64,000 bases of DNA from Streptomyces ficellus (GTDB lineage: Bacteria > Actinomycetota > Actinomycetes > Streptomycetales > Streptomycetaceae), in contig NZ_CP034279.1 of the NCBI RefSeq assembly GCF_009739905.1, positions 6,820,001-6,884,000 on the forward strand, read 5' to 3'. The position numbers and the translations under genes were made by a program. Of this stretch, positions 8,596-16,530 are shown in pieces (the stretch's first letter is position 1; every line of letters starts with the position of its first letter). Below the pieces are notes generated by a model that saw only the letters and a program-made list of their open reading frames with translations, did not search any database and was not told the origin of the DNA.

Positions 8596-9159
8596 TCAGG
8601 GGCGGGCCGCCGCGTCCAGCAGCAGCGCCGCCGCCTCGCGGGCCTCGCACGCGGGCGCGGACGAACCGGTGAGGGCGGCCGTGGTCATGGCGCCCTCCGC
8701 CAGCAGGGCCAGCTGTGCGCCGGTCGCGGCGGGTGCGCCCGCCTCGGCCACCAGGTCGCCGACGTACCGCCGGAACTCCTCCTTGTGCCGGCGCGCCACC
8801 CCGGCCACCTCGGGCGACGTGGCGCCGAGCTCCCCGAAGGAGTTGACGAACGCGCAGCCGCGGAAGCCCGGCTCCTCGAACCAGTCGCGCAGCCAGTCGA
8901 AGACCGCCAGCACCCGTTCGCGCGGCGGCCCGTCCACCGCGTCGACGTACGAGGCGAGGGCACCCCGCCAGCGGCTGTCGCGCCGCAGCAGGTACGCCTC
9001 GACCAGCGTGTCCTTGGAGGGGAAGAGCTGGTACAGCCGCCGCAGCGTGACGCCGGACGCGGCGCGGACGGCGTCCATGCCGACGGCCTGGACGCCCTGC
9101 CCGTAGAACAGCTCCCCGGCCGCGTCCAGGATGCGCGTCCTGACTTCCCCGTTCTCCAA
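8596..9159 (-). CDS. TetR/AcrR family transcriptional regulator
   Basis: A 187-residue regulator. The N-terminal helix-turn-helix runs TRILDAAGELFYGQGVQAVG, then MDAVRAASGVTLRRLYQLFP and SKDTLVEAYL, as in TetR. The C-terminal ligand domain includes a WLRDWFEEPGFRGCAFVNS stretch seen in regulators of small-molecule and oxidative responses. The start is a rare TTG at 9159, supported by AAGGAG ten bases upstream and by the beginning of family similarity. Its promoter region holds two matching palindromes (9178-9193 and 9211-9230), most simply its own operators. They lie between it and the divergent DUF1348 gene, which is the likely target. Confidence 0.88.
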   Translation of the reverse strand: MENGEVRTRILDAAGELFYGQGVQAVGMDAVRAASGVTLRRLYQLFPSKDTLVEAYLLRRDSRWRGALASYVDAVDGPPRERVLAVFDWLRDWFEEPGFRGCAFVNSFGELGATSPEVAGVARRHKEEFRRYVGDLVAEAGAPAATGAQLALLAEGAMTTAALTGSSAPACEAREAAALLLDAAARP

Positions 9160-9177
9160 AGCGCCCGCTCCTTGCGT

Positions 9178-9193
9178 GAGAACCAACGTTCTC
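9178..9193. promoter_or_regulatory. TetR-type operator, copy 1
   Basis: A palindrome GAGAAC-CAAC-GTTCTC with six-base arms and a four-base spacer, overlapping the 5' untranslated region of the TetR gene. A second copy of the same half-sites lies 33 bases away. Confidence 0.75.
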
Positions 9194-9210
9194 CTAGGGT
9201 ACTCGACCAG

Positions 9211-9230
9211 GCGAGAACGACCGTTCTCGC
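9211..9230. promoter_or_regulatory. TetR-type operator, copy 2
   Basis: A palindrome GCGAGAAC-GACC-GTTCTCGC with eight-base arms and a four-base spacer. It shares the inner GAGAAC/GTTCTC half-sites with copy 1 and lies 20 bases upstream of the DUF1348 start codon, where bound repressor would block transcription. Confidence 0.78.
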
Positions 9231-9249
9231 CGTGCCGAGAGGATCCGAC

Positions 9250-9660
9250 ATGCGCCCGCCCCTGCCGCCGTTCACCGAGGAGACCGCCCGCCAGAAGGTG
9301 CGGCTCGCCGAGGACGCCTGGAACACCCGCGACCCGGAGACGGTCGCCCTCGCCTACACGGAGGACTCCGAGTGGCGCAATCGCGACGTCTTCCTCAGCG
9401 GCCGCGACGAGATCGTCGCCTTCCTCACCGACAAGTGGCGGCGGGAGCTGGGCTACCGGCTCCGCAAGGAGCTGTGGGCCTTCACCGGCGACCGCATCGC
9501 GGTGCGCTTCGCGTACGAGTACCACGACGCCGGCGGACAGTGGTTCCGCGCCCATGGCAACGAGAACTGGGAATTCGACGCCAACGGCCTGATGCGCAAG
9601 CGCTACGCGAGCATCAACGACGTGCCCATCAGCCCCGCCGAACGCCGGATCGCCGTCTGA
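9250..9660 (+). CDS. DUF1348 / NTF2-like (SnoaL-type fold) protein
   Basis: A 136-residue protein of the DUF1348 branch of the NTF2-like superfamily, a small cone-shaped alpha/beta barrel. The typical sequence is present: RLAEDAWNTRDPETVALAYT, then SEWRNRDVFLSGRDEIVAFL, and a central ENWEFDANGLMRKRYASIND. The biochemical role is unknown; related folds are isomerases, dehydratases or binding proteins. GAGAGGA precedes the ATG. It is divergent from the TetR gene, and the operator closest to its start suggests it is repressed until an inducer binds. Confidence 0.88.
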   Translation: MRPPLPPFTEETARQKVRLAEDAWNTRDPETVALAYTEDSEWRNRDVFLSGRDEIVAFLTDKWRRELGYRLRKELWAFTGDRIAVRFAYEYHDAGGQWFRAHGNENWEFDANGLMRKRYASINDVPISPAERRIAV

Positions 9661-9754
9661 CACCGTTTCACCACTTCTGATTCGCGGTGAGCGATTCGGT
9701 CGTCAAGTCTTGGGAACGCGAGAGGTCCATGCCCGACGACCCGAAAGGCGGACC

Positions 9755-10642
9755 ATGACCGACCCACACCAGCCGCAGGACCCCGTCACCCGTCACCCGC
9801 GGCCCGACTTCCCCGAACAGGACCAGCGGCACCCCGGCTGGACCGGCCCGATGGACCCCCCGCCGGACCACGGCGAGGACTCCTACCGGGGCACCGGACT
9901 GCTGCGGGACCGCGTCGCCGTCGTCACCGGGGGCGACTCCGGCATCGGGCGCGCGGTGTGCCTGGCCTACGCGCGCGAAGGCGCCGACATCGTCTTCACC
10001 CACCTCCCCGAGGAGGAGAACGAGGCGCGGGAGACCACGAGGCTCGTCGAGGAGGCCGGGCGCAAGGCCCTCGCCCTGACGGCCGACAACCGCGACGAGG
10101 AGCAGTGCCGCGCCCTCGTCCGGCGCGTCACCGACGAGTTCGGGCGCATCGACATCCTGGTGAACAACGCCGCCTACCAGATGGCCCAGCCCGACGGCAT
10201 CGAGGCGATCACCACCGAGCAGTTCGACCGGGTGATGAAGACCAACCTGTACGGCATGTTCTGGCTGACCAAGCTGGCCCTGCCGCACATCCCCCGGGGC
10301 GGCTCCGTCATCAACACCACCTCCGTGCAGGCCTACAAGCCCAGTCCGCCGCTGCTCGACTACGCGATGACCAAGGGCGCCATCGTCACCTTCACGCAGG
10401 GCCTGGCGCAGATGGTCGCCGAGCGCGGCATCCGGGTCAACGCGGTCGCCCCCGGGCCGGTCTGGACCCCGCTCATCCCGGCGACGCTGCCCGACACGGC
10501 CGAGTTCGGCAAGCAGTCGCCGCTCGGCCGCCCCGCCCAGCCGGCCGAGATGGCCCCGGCGTACGTCTTCCTCGCCGCGCCGGGATCCAGTTACATCACC
10601 GGGGAGATCGTCAACGCCACCGGAGGCACCCCGCTCCCGTGA
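9755..10642 (+). CDS. SDR family oxidoreductase
   Basis: A 295-residue short-chain dehydrogenase with the long N-terminal extension (about 45 residues, Pro/His/Asp-rich) of the YghA/YhdF-type NAD(P)-dependent dehydrogenases. The cofactor motif VVTGGDSGIGRA lies near residue 58, NNAAYQM follows, and the catalytic YAMTK is near residue 203 with an upstream Ser in INTTSVQAY. The C-terminus is complete, ending in a SYITGEIVNATGG signature. The ATG is preceded by AAAGGCGG. It overlaps the FUSC gene by GTGA, so the two are translationally coupled. The substrate is unknown. Confidence 0.9.
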   Translation: MTDPHQPQDPVTRHPRPDFPEQDQRHPGWTGPMDPPPDHGEDSYRGTGLLRDRVAVVTGGDSGIGRAVCLAYAREGADIVFTHLPEEENEARETTRLVEEAGRKALALTADNRDEEQCRALVRRVTDEFGRIDILVNNAAYQMAQPDGIEAITTEQFDRVMKTNLYGMFWLTKLALPHIPRGGSVINTTSVQAYKPSPPLLDYAMTKGAIVTFTQGLAQMVAERGIRVNAVAPGPVWTPLIPATLPDTAEFGKQSPLGRPAQPAEMAPAYVFLAAPGSSYITGEIVNATGGTPLP

Positions 10643-11838
10643 ACCAGGCAGCGACCCGCGTACAGGAGTGGTGGCACCGGGCCGGGTGGGAGGCGGCGGC
10701 CGTCGGCACGTCCGTGCGCCGCGCCCTCACCGGCCCCGGACCGGAGCGCGATCTGGCCGTCCAGGCGTTCAAGGCGGCCGGTGCCGCCATCCTCGCCTGG
10801 GCGGTGGCCGGCTGGTGGTGGCAGGCCCCACTGGCGCTGATGGCCCCCTGGACGGCGATCGCCCTCGTACAGAGCACCGTCTACCGGTCCGTACGGACCG
10901 GCGTCCAGCAGGTCGTCCTCATCGCCGCCGGTACCGTCCTCGCGGCCGTCGCCGCGGGACTCACCGGCGGCAACACCATGGCGGCCATGGCGATCGTGCT
11001 GCCCGTCACCGCCCTGCTCGGCAACTACTCCCGCTTCGAGAACCAGGGCGTCTACGCCTCCACCACGGCCCTCTTCGTCCTGGTGTACGGCTCGTTCGGC
11101 GGCTTCGACATCCTGCACCGGCTGCTGGAGACGCTCCTCGGCGCGGTCATCGGCATCGGCGTCAACGCGCTCGTCCTGCCGCCCGTCCACCTGCGGCACG
11201 CCCACGAGTCGCTGCACCGGCTGCCCCGGGACGGGGCGGCGCTGCTGCGGTCGATGGCCGAGGAGATGGAACGCGGCTACGACCGGCAGCAGGCGCAGGA
11301 GTGGCACAGCCGCGCCCGGAGGCTCCCGCAGCTCGTCGCGGACCTCCGCAACGCGCGCATGTGGAGCCGGGAGAGCTACCGCTTCAACCCGGCGGGCCGC
11401 ATCCGCCGTTCCGGGCAGGAGCTGCCGTCCACGCAGTGGGACGCGGCATGGGAACGGGTCGCCGACCACCTGACCGCGCTCACCGGAATGCTGGCGGAGG
11501 CGGCGGGCGAGGAGCCCCGGCTCAGGCCGCCGCCGGACACGGTCCTCGCCGACGTACCGCCGCTGCTGCACGCCCTCGCGGACGTCTGCGAAGCCGACTG
11601 CGCCGCCCTGAACCCGCCGGCCCCAGCCGCCGGCGGCGACCGGGGCGACGCCGGGGGAGGGACCGCCGGCGGGCGGGACGAGGCCATGGAACGGGCCTGG
11701 GCGGCGCAGCGGCGTCTGAAGACGCGGCTCGCCGACCAGGACCACGAGACCGCCACCTCGGTCGGCGGGCTCGCCGCGGAGATCCAGCGGCTGCTGCACG
11801 ACCTGGACGACGCCCGCGTCGCCCCCCGGCAGACGTGA
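10639..11838 (+). CDS. FUSC family membrane protein (aromatic acid exporter-like)
   Basis: A 399-residue protein. After a 45-residue amphipathic N-terminus, about six membrane helices (residues 45-180) form the fusaric-acid-resistance/ArAE fold, including WWWQAPLALMAPWTAIALV. A cytosolic helical domain rich in Arg/Glu follows. This family exports aromatic acids and similar compounds. A low-complexity Gly/Asp stretch lies near residue 330. It starts at GTG within the stop of the SDR gene, suggesting that the dehydrogenase and exporter act on the same compound. It ends three bases from the convergent YihY gene. Confidence 0.85.
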   Translation: MNQAATRVQEWWHRAGWEAAAVGTSVRRALTGPGPERDLAVQAFKAAGAAILAWAVAGWWWQAPLALMAPWTAIALVQSTVYRSVRTGVQQVVLIAAGTVLAAVAAGLTGGNTMAAMAIVLPVTALLGNYSRFENQGVYASTTALFVLVYGSFGGFDILHRLLETLLGAVIGIGVNALVLPPVHLRHAHESLHRLPRDGAALLRSMAEEMERGYDRQQAQEWHSRARRLPQLVADLRNARMWSRESYRFNPAGRIRRSGQELPSTQWDAAWERVADHLTALTGMLAEAAGEEPRLRPPPDTVLADVPPLLHALADVCEADCAALNPPAPAAGGDRGDAGGGTAGGRDEAMERAWAAQRRLKTRLADQDHETATSVGGLAAEIQRLLHDLDDARVAPRQT

Positions 11839-11841
11839 CGC

Positions 11842-12891
11842 CTACGCGGACCGGGAGCCGTCGGACCGGGAGCCGTCGGACCGCGGGCCGTCGGACCGCG
11901 AGTCGTCGCCGGAGACCTCCTCACGGAGCTCCGGCGGCCACTTGCGAGTGTCCCGCGGCTCCACGTACGGCTCCTCCGACTCCGGCATGCCGGAGCTGAT
12001 CGCCCGCTGGCGCGCGAGCTCCGCGTCCAGCTCCAGGCCCAGCAGAATCGCCAGGTTCGACAGCCACAGCCAGATCAGGAAGGTGATGACGCCCGCGAGG
12101 GTGCCGTACGTCTTGTTGTACGAGCCGAAGTTCGCCACGTACAGCGCGAAGCCGCCCGACGCCAGCAGCCACAGCAGCACCGCCAGCACACTGCCCGGAC
12201 TCAGCCAGCGGAAGCCCTGGCCGTGGACGTTCGGCGCCCGCCAGAACAGCAGCGCGATCATCACGATCACCAGCACGACCAGCACCGGCCACTTGGCGAT
12301 GTTCCACGCCGTGACCGCCGCGTCGCCGAGCCCGATGGCCTGGCCCGCGCGCTGCGCCAGCGGCCCGGTGAACACCACGATCACCGCGCTCACCGCGAGG
12401 AGCACCATCAGCACCAGCGTCAGGCCCACCCGCAGCGGCGTCACCTTCCACACCGGCCGGCCCTCGGGCAGGTCGTACACCGCGTTCGCGGTACGGATGA
12501 AGCCCCCGACGTACCCGGACGCCGACCAGATCGCGCCCAGCAGGCTGACGACCGCCACCACACCGCTCGCACCCGGGCTGCCCTGCAACTGCTGCACCGC
12601 GTCACCGAGCACGTCCCGCACCGGGCCCGGCGCCAGCTTCTGGAGGTTGTCCATGACCGTGCGCGTCGCCGACTCGCCGATCATGCCCAGCACGGAGACC
12701 AGGACCAGCAGCGCCGGGAAGATCGACAGGACGCTGTAGTACGTCAGTGCCGCGGCGCGGTCGGGCAGCTCGTCGTCCATGAACTCCTTGCCGGTGCGCT
12801 TCAGCACCGCCCGCCACGATCCGGCGGACAGGTCCGTCGGCTCCTGTGGCGTCCCCGCGCCCTTTTCCTTGTCCTCACCTGTGTGTGCCAT
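11842..12891 (-). CDS. YihY/virulence factor BrkB family membrane protein
   Basis: A 349-residue protein with the YihY core: DDELPDRAAALTYYSVLSIF near residue 40, then six membrane helices, including AVVSLLGAIWSASGYVGGF and GVITFLIWLWLSNLAILLGL. The C-terminus is hydrophilic and ends in short Ser-Asp-Gly repeats encoded by four 15-bp units. The family is widespread and was earlier misnamed ribonuclease BN; its function is unsettled. The ATG at 12891 has a weak ribosome site; another ATG lies 33 bases upstream. It is divergent from the aldehyde dehydrogenase gene. Confidence 0.88.
   Translation of the reverse strand: MAHTGEDKEKGAGTPQEPTDLSAGSWRAVLKRTGKEFMDDELPDRAAALTYYSVLSIFPALLVLVSVLGMIGESATRTVMDNLQKLAPGPVRDVLGDAVQQLQGSPGASGVVAVVSLLGAIWSASGYVGGFIRTANAVYDLPEGRPVWKVTPLRVGLTLVLMVLLAVSAVIVVFTGPLAQRAGQAIGLGDAAVTAWNIAKWPVLVVLVIVMIALLFWRAPNVHGQGFRWLSPGSVLAVLLWLLASGGFALYVANFGSYNKTYGTLAGVITFLIWLWLSNLAILLGLELDAELARQRAISSGMPESEEPYVEPRDTRKWPPELREEVSGDDSRSDGPRSDGSRSDGSRSA
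11849..11908. repeat. 15-bp tandem repeat, four units
   Basis: Four units related to GACCGGGAGCCGTCG lie at the 3' end of the YihY gene and encode the Ser-Asp-Gly repeats of its C-terminus. The first two units are identical. Confidence 0.85.
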
Positions 12892-13013
12892 ACCGGCATG
12901 GGTTACCCGGTATACGAGGCTCAATCCGCCGCCGTCGCGCCGCGGGCGCTCGCGTTGCGGCGCCCGTACCGGGGCGGCAGGGTCGAGGCAGCGACTGCGA
13001 GGAGGACCCGCCC

Positions 13014-14417
13014 ATGCCCATCGCGACCGTCAACCCCGCCACCGGCGAGACGCTCAAGACCTTCGACGAGCTGACGCCCGAGGGGATCGAGCGGTGTCTC
13101 GCCACCGCCGACGCGGCCTTCCGGCGCCACCGCGCCACCGGCTTCGCCGAGCGGGCCCGGCTGCTCGGCCGCGCGGCCGACCTCTTGGAGGCCGACCAGG
13201 ACGACATCGCGCGCACCATGACCACCGAGATGGGCAAGCCCCTCACGGCCGCCCGCGCGGAGGCGGCCAAATGCGTGAAGGCCATGCGCTGGTACGCCGC
13301 CCACGCCGAGCGGCTCCTCGCCGACGAACACCCGCCCGAGGACGACGTGCGGGACTCCGGCGCGGCACGCGCGCGCGTGCACTACCGCCCCCTCGGCCTG
13401 GTGCTGGCCGTCATGCCGTGGAACTTCCCGCTCTGGCAGGTGATCCGGTTCGCCGCGCCCGCCCTCATGGCGGGCAACGTCGGGCTGCTCAAGCACGCCT
13501 CGAACGTGCCGCAGACCGCGCTCTACCTGGAGGACCTCTTCCGCCGGGCCGGTTACCCCGACGGCTGTTTCCAGACCCTGCTCGTCGGCTCCCGCGCCGT
13601 CGAGGGCATCCTGCGCGACGACCGGGTCGCCGCCGCCACCCTCACCGGCAGCGAACCCGCCGGACGGTCGGTGGCCGCCGTCGCCGGCGACGAGATCAAG
13701 AAGACCGTGCTGGAACTCGGCGGCAGCGACCCGTATGTCGTCATGCCCTCCGCGGACGTCGAACGGGCCGCCACCGTCGCCGTCACCGCCCGCGCCCAGA
13801 ACAACGGCCAGTCCTGCATCGCCGCCAAGCGGTTCATCGTCCACGAGGACGTGTACGACGCGTTCGCCGAACGGTTCACCGCCGGCATGGCCGCGCTGAC
13901 CGTCGGCGACCCGATGGACGAGTCCACCGACGTGGGCCCGCTCGCCAGCGAGAGCGGCCGGGACGGCCTCGCGGAACTCGTCGACGACGCCGTACGGCAG
14001 GGCGCGAGCGTCCTGTGCGGCGGCGGCCGCCCCCAGGACCTGGCACCCGGCCTGGAACGCGGCTGGTTCTACGAGCCGACCGTCCTGGCCGGCATCACCC
14101 CCGGCATGCGAATCCACCAGGAGGAGACCTTCGGACCGGTCGCCACGCTCTACCGGGTGTCCGGCATCGAGGAGGCGGTGCGGGTCGCCAACGACACGTA
14201 CTTCGGACTCAGCTCCAACGTGTGGACCCGCGACGACGAGGACGTCGACCGGTTCGTCCGGGACCTCCAGGCGGGCGGCGTGTTCGTCAACGGCATGACC
14301 GCCTCGCACCCCGCCCTGCCCTTCGGCGGGGTGAAGCGCTCGGGCTACGGGCGTGAGCTGTCCGGGCACGGCATCAAGGAGTTCTGCAACGCCACCACCG
14401 TGTGGCAGGCGTCGTAG
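13014..14417 (+). CDS. gabD: NADP-dependent succinate-semialdehyde dehydrogenase-like aldehyde dehydrogenase
   Basis: A 467-residue aldehyde dehydrogenase. The opening PIATVNPATGETLKTF and the motifs MPWNFPLWQ, LTGSEPAGRSVA, LELGGSDPYVV (catalytic Glu) and NNGQSCIAAKRF (nucleophile Cys268) are all present, and the C-terminus ends FGGVKRSGYGRELSGHGIKE. This is the pattern of the SSADH/GabD-like class, which oxidises succinate semialdehyde with NADP. The exact substrate cannot be fixed from sequence. GAGGAGG precedes the ATG. No gabT is adjacent. It is convergent with the glutathionyl-reductase gene, with only 17 bases between stops. Confidence 0.85.
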   Translation: MPIATVNPATGETLKTFDELTPEGIERCLATADAAFRRHRATGFAERARLLGRAADLLEADQDDIARTMTTEMGKPLTAARAEAAKCVKAMRWYAAHAERLLADEHPPEDDVRDSGAARARVHYRPLGLVLAVMPWNFPLWQVIRFAAPALMAGNVGLLKHASNVPQTALYLEDLFRRAGYPDGCFQTLLVGSRAVEGILRDDRVAAATLTGSEPAGRSVAAVAGDEIKKTVLELGGSDPYVVMPSADVERAATVAVTARAQNNGQSCIAAKRFIVHEDVYDAFAERFTAGMAALTVGDPMDESTDVGPLASESGRDGLAELVDDAVRQGASVLCGGGRPQDLAPGLERGWFYEPTVLAGITPGMRIHQEETFGPVATLYRVSGIEEAVRVANDTYFGLSSNVWTRDDEDVDRFVRDLQAGGVFVNGMTASHPALPFGGVKRSGYGRELSGHGIKEFCNATTVWQAS

Positions 14418-14434
14418 GGGGTGCTCCGCCGGGA

Positions 14435-15418
14435 CTACAGCGGCTGGACCACCTCGGACGACGGGGGAGGGGGCGGCGGCGTACCGTCACCGAACGGGCG
14501 CCCACCCAGCTCCTGGCGGTGGTGGGGGGTGCGCCAGCCGCGCAGGTCGGGGCCGCGCGGCACGACCCGCGTCGGGTTGATGTCCTCGTGGACCACGTAG
14601 TAGTGCCGCTTAATGTGGTCGAAGTCCACCGTGTCGCCGAAGCCCGGCGTCTGGAACAGGTCACGCGCGTACGCCCACAGGACCCGGTCCTCGGTGAGCT
14701 TGTTGCGGTTGCACTTGAAGTGGCCGTGGTACACCGCGTCGAACCGGACGAGCGTGGTGAACAGCCGTACGTCCGCCTCGGTGATGGTGTCACCCACCAG
14801 GTAGCGCTGCCCCGCCAGGTGCTCCGACACCTGGTCCAGCCGGGCGAACAGCCGTGCGTACGCGGCGTCGTAGGCCTCCTGGCTCTTGGCGAACCCGGCC
14901 TGGTAGACCCCGTTGTTGACGTCGCGGTAGATGCCCTCCATCCGCTCGTCGATCTCGTCCCGCAGCGCCTCCGGATAGAGGTCGGGCGCGCCCTCGCGGT
15001 GCAGCGCCCCCCACTCGGTGGACAGGTCCAGGGTGAGGCGCTGGTAGTCGTTGGTCACCAGCCGGCCGGTGGCGGCGTCGACCACCGCCGGAACGCTCAC
15101 GCCCCCGTCGTAGCCCTTCTCCCTCGCCTCGTACGCCTCGCTCAGGAACCGGATGCCGAGCACGGGGTCCCGGTCGTCCGGGTCGAGGGTGAAGCGCCAG
15201 CTCCGCTCGTCCTGCACCGGGTCGGCCACCGCGAGGGACAGGGCCTCCTCCAGGCCCAGCAGCCGCCGCACCACCAGGGAACGGCTCGCCCAGGGGCACG
15301 CCCGGCTGACGACGAGCCGGTAGCGCCCGGCCTCGACCGGCCAGCCGTCCCGCCCGTCGGCGGTGATCCGGTCCGTGAAGTGGCTCGCGGACCGCTGGAA
15401 CACACCGGAGTCGCGCAC
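14435..15418 (-). CDS. Glutathionyl-hydroquinone reductase-like (GST family) protein
   Basis: A 327-residue xi-class glutathione-transferase homologue (YqjG/ECM4 type). The catalytic SRACPWASR places Cys41 as the nucleophile. The family features GVSVPAVVDAATGRLVTNDY, FAKSQEAYDAAYARLFARLD and LVRFDAVYHGHFKCN are present. These enzymes reduce glutathionyl-hydroquinones; in Streptomyces, which uses mycothiol, the thiol partner may differ. The GTG start is preceded by GAGAGG at nine-base spacing. The C-terminal Pro-rich tail is unusual. The regulator gene immediately upstream on the same strand may control it. Confidence 0.88.
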   Translation of the reverse strand: MRDSGVFQRSASHFTDRITADGRDGWPVEAGRYRLVVSRACPWASRSLVVRRLLGLEEALSLAVADPVQDERSWRFTLDPDDRDPVLGIRFLSEAYEAREKGYDGGVSVPAVVDAATGRLVTNDYQRLTLDLSTEWGALHREGAPDLYPEALRDEIDERMEGIYRDVNNGVYQAGFAKSQEAYDAAYARLFARLDQVSEHLAGQRYLVGDTITEADVRLFTTLVRFDAVYHGHFKCNRNKLTEDRVLWAYARDLFQTPGFGDTVDFDHIKRHYYVVHEDINPTRVVPRGPDLRGWRTPHHRQELGGRPFGDGTPPPPPPSSEVVQPL

Positions 15419-15508
15419 GATGCCTGACCTCTCTGACGACGGGGAAGGACACGGACCGGGTACCCGCCCCGGACCCGCCCTCACGCCCCGCGGCCAGGTC
15501 GTCGCGGC

Positions 15509-16339
15509 TCAGTCGTCGGCCCGGGCGCGCAGGCTCGGGGCGCGGCCCCGGCGGCGGCGCGCCCCGGGGTGGAAGACCAGGACGATCAGCCGGGACCCCG
15601 GCGCGGCCAGCGGCTGCGCGGCGCACATGGTGACCCACCCCGCGCCCAGCGACGGATGGCGCAGCGGCCGCTCGTCGCCGTCGAGGTGGCTGTAGGCGCT
15701 GGCCGACTCGTAGAGACGCGCGGCCACCGGGTCGGCCAGGACGTCCTGCTCGATGGCGCACAGCGTCTTGTCGGACGGGTCGGCGGCGAGCGCGACGCGC
15801 AGCTGGGGCAGGACCAGGGGCGCCCACGCCGTCTCCCAGTCCGTCAGGAGGGTCCGGGCGGCGGGTTCGACGGTCATCCACCGCATCGCGTTGGCCGGGA
15901 CCCGGCGCCGTGGGAAGAGCGCCGCGAAGGGCGCGTTGTGGGCGAGCACGTTCCACGAGCGGTCGTTGATGTACGCCGGGTGGGAGACACCGGCGAGGAT
16001 CTCCTGCCACACGCCGGGCAGCTCCTCGCCGGAGCGGAAGTCCAGCGGGCGGGGCGGGTCCTGGCCGAGCGCGTACCGCCACAGCGCGATCCACTCCTGC
16101 TCGTTCATGCGGAACAGCCGAGCCACGTCCTGGAGGAGGTCGACCGGCGGGTTGGGGTAACGGCCGGACTCCAGGCGACCGTAGGTGTCCGGGGCCCGGT
16201 GCAGGATCTGGTCGATCTGCGCCTGGGACAGTCCGCGGGCGCGCCTGCCCTGCCGCGTGGGGCGCGACAGGCCCTGGCTCTCCGGCGTGATCGACGCCCG
16301 GCGCTCGCTGAGCAGGAGACGCAGTGCAAGCTTGTCCAT
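15509..16339 (-). CDS. XRE-type regulator with MmyB-like ligand domain
   Basis: A 276-residue protein. The helix-turn-helix occupies residues 28-85 (RRARGLSQAQIDQILHRAP, then YGRLESGRYPNPP). It is followed by the MmyB-like ligand-binding domain, a PAS-like fold: INDRSWNVLAHNAPFAALFP, MRWMTVEPAAR and a C-terminal PLAAPGSRLIVLVFHPG. MmyB-like regulators commonly control a neighbouring oxidoreductase in actinobacteria, here plausibly the glutathionyl-reductase gene 90 bases downstream on the same strand. The ATG at 16339 is chosen by the start of similarity and a GGGGAAG upstream. It is divergent from the LuxR-like gene. Confidence 0.88.
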   Translation of the reverse strand: MDKLALRLLLSERRASITPESQGLSRPTRQGRRARGLSQAQIDQILHRAPDTYGRLESGRYPNPPVDLLQDVARLFRMNEQEWIALWRYALGQDPPRPLDFRSGEELPGVWQEILAGVSHPAYINDRSWNVLAHNAPFAALFPRRRVPANAMRWMTVEPAARTLLTDWETAWAPLVLPQLRVALAADPSDKTLCAIEQDVLADPVAARLYESASAYSHLDGDERPLRHPSLGAGWVTMCAAQPLAAPGSRLIVLVFHPGARRRRGRAPSLRARADD

Positions 16340-16530
16340 GACGCTTTCTTCCCCAAGGGGGCGGCCGCCGGTGGTGCCGTGGCCGCCGTGGTGTGCCACG
16401 GGCCGTTCCGGGAAGACAGCCGGAAGGGCCACACCGGTACGCTGGCCCGTCGTGCGTCAGCGATCAAGCGTTCGCGTGGTGCGTACATGCGCACGGCGCA
16501 CACACGCAGGCGTATACGGGGGCAAGAGCG

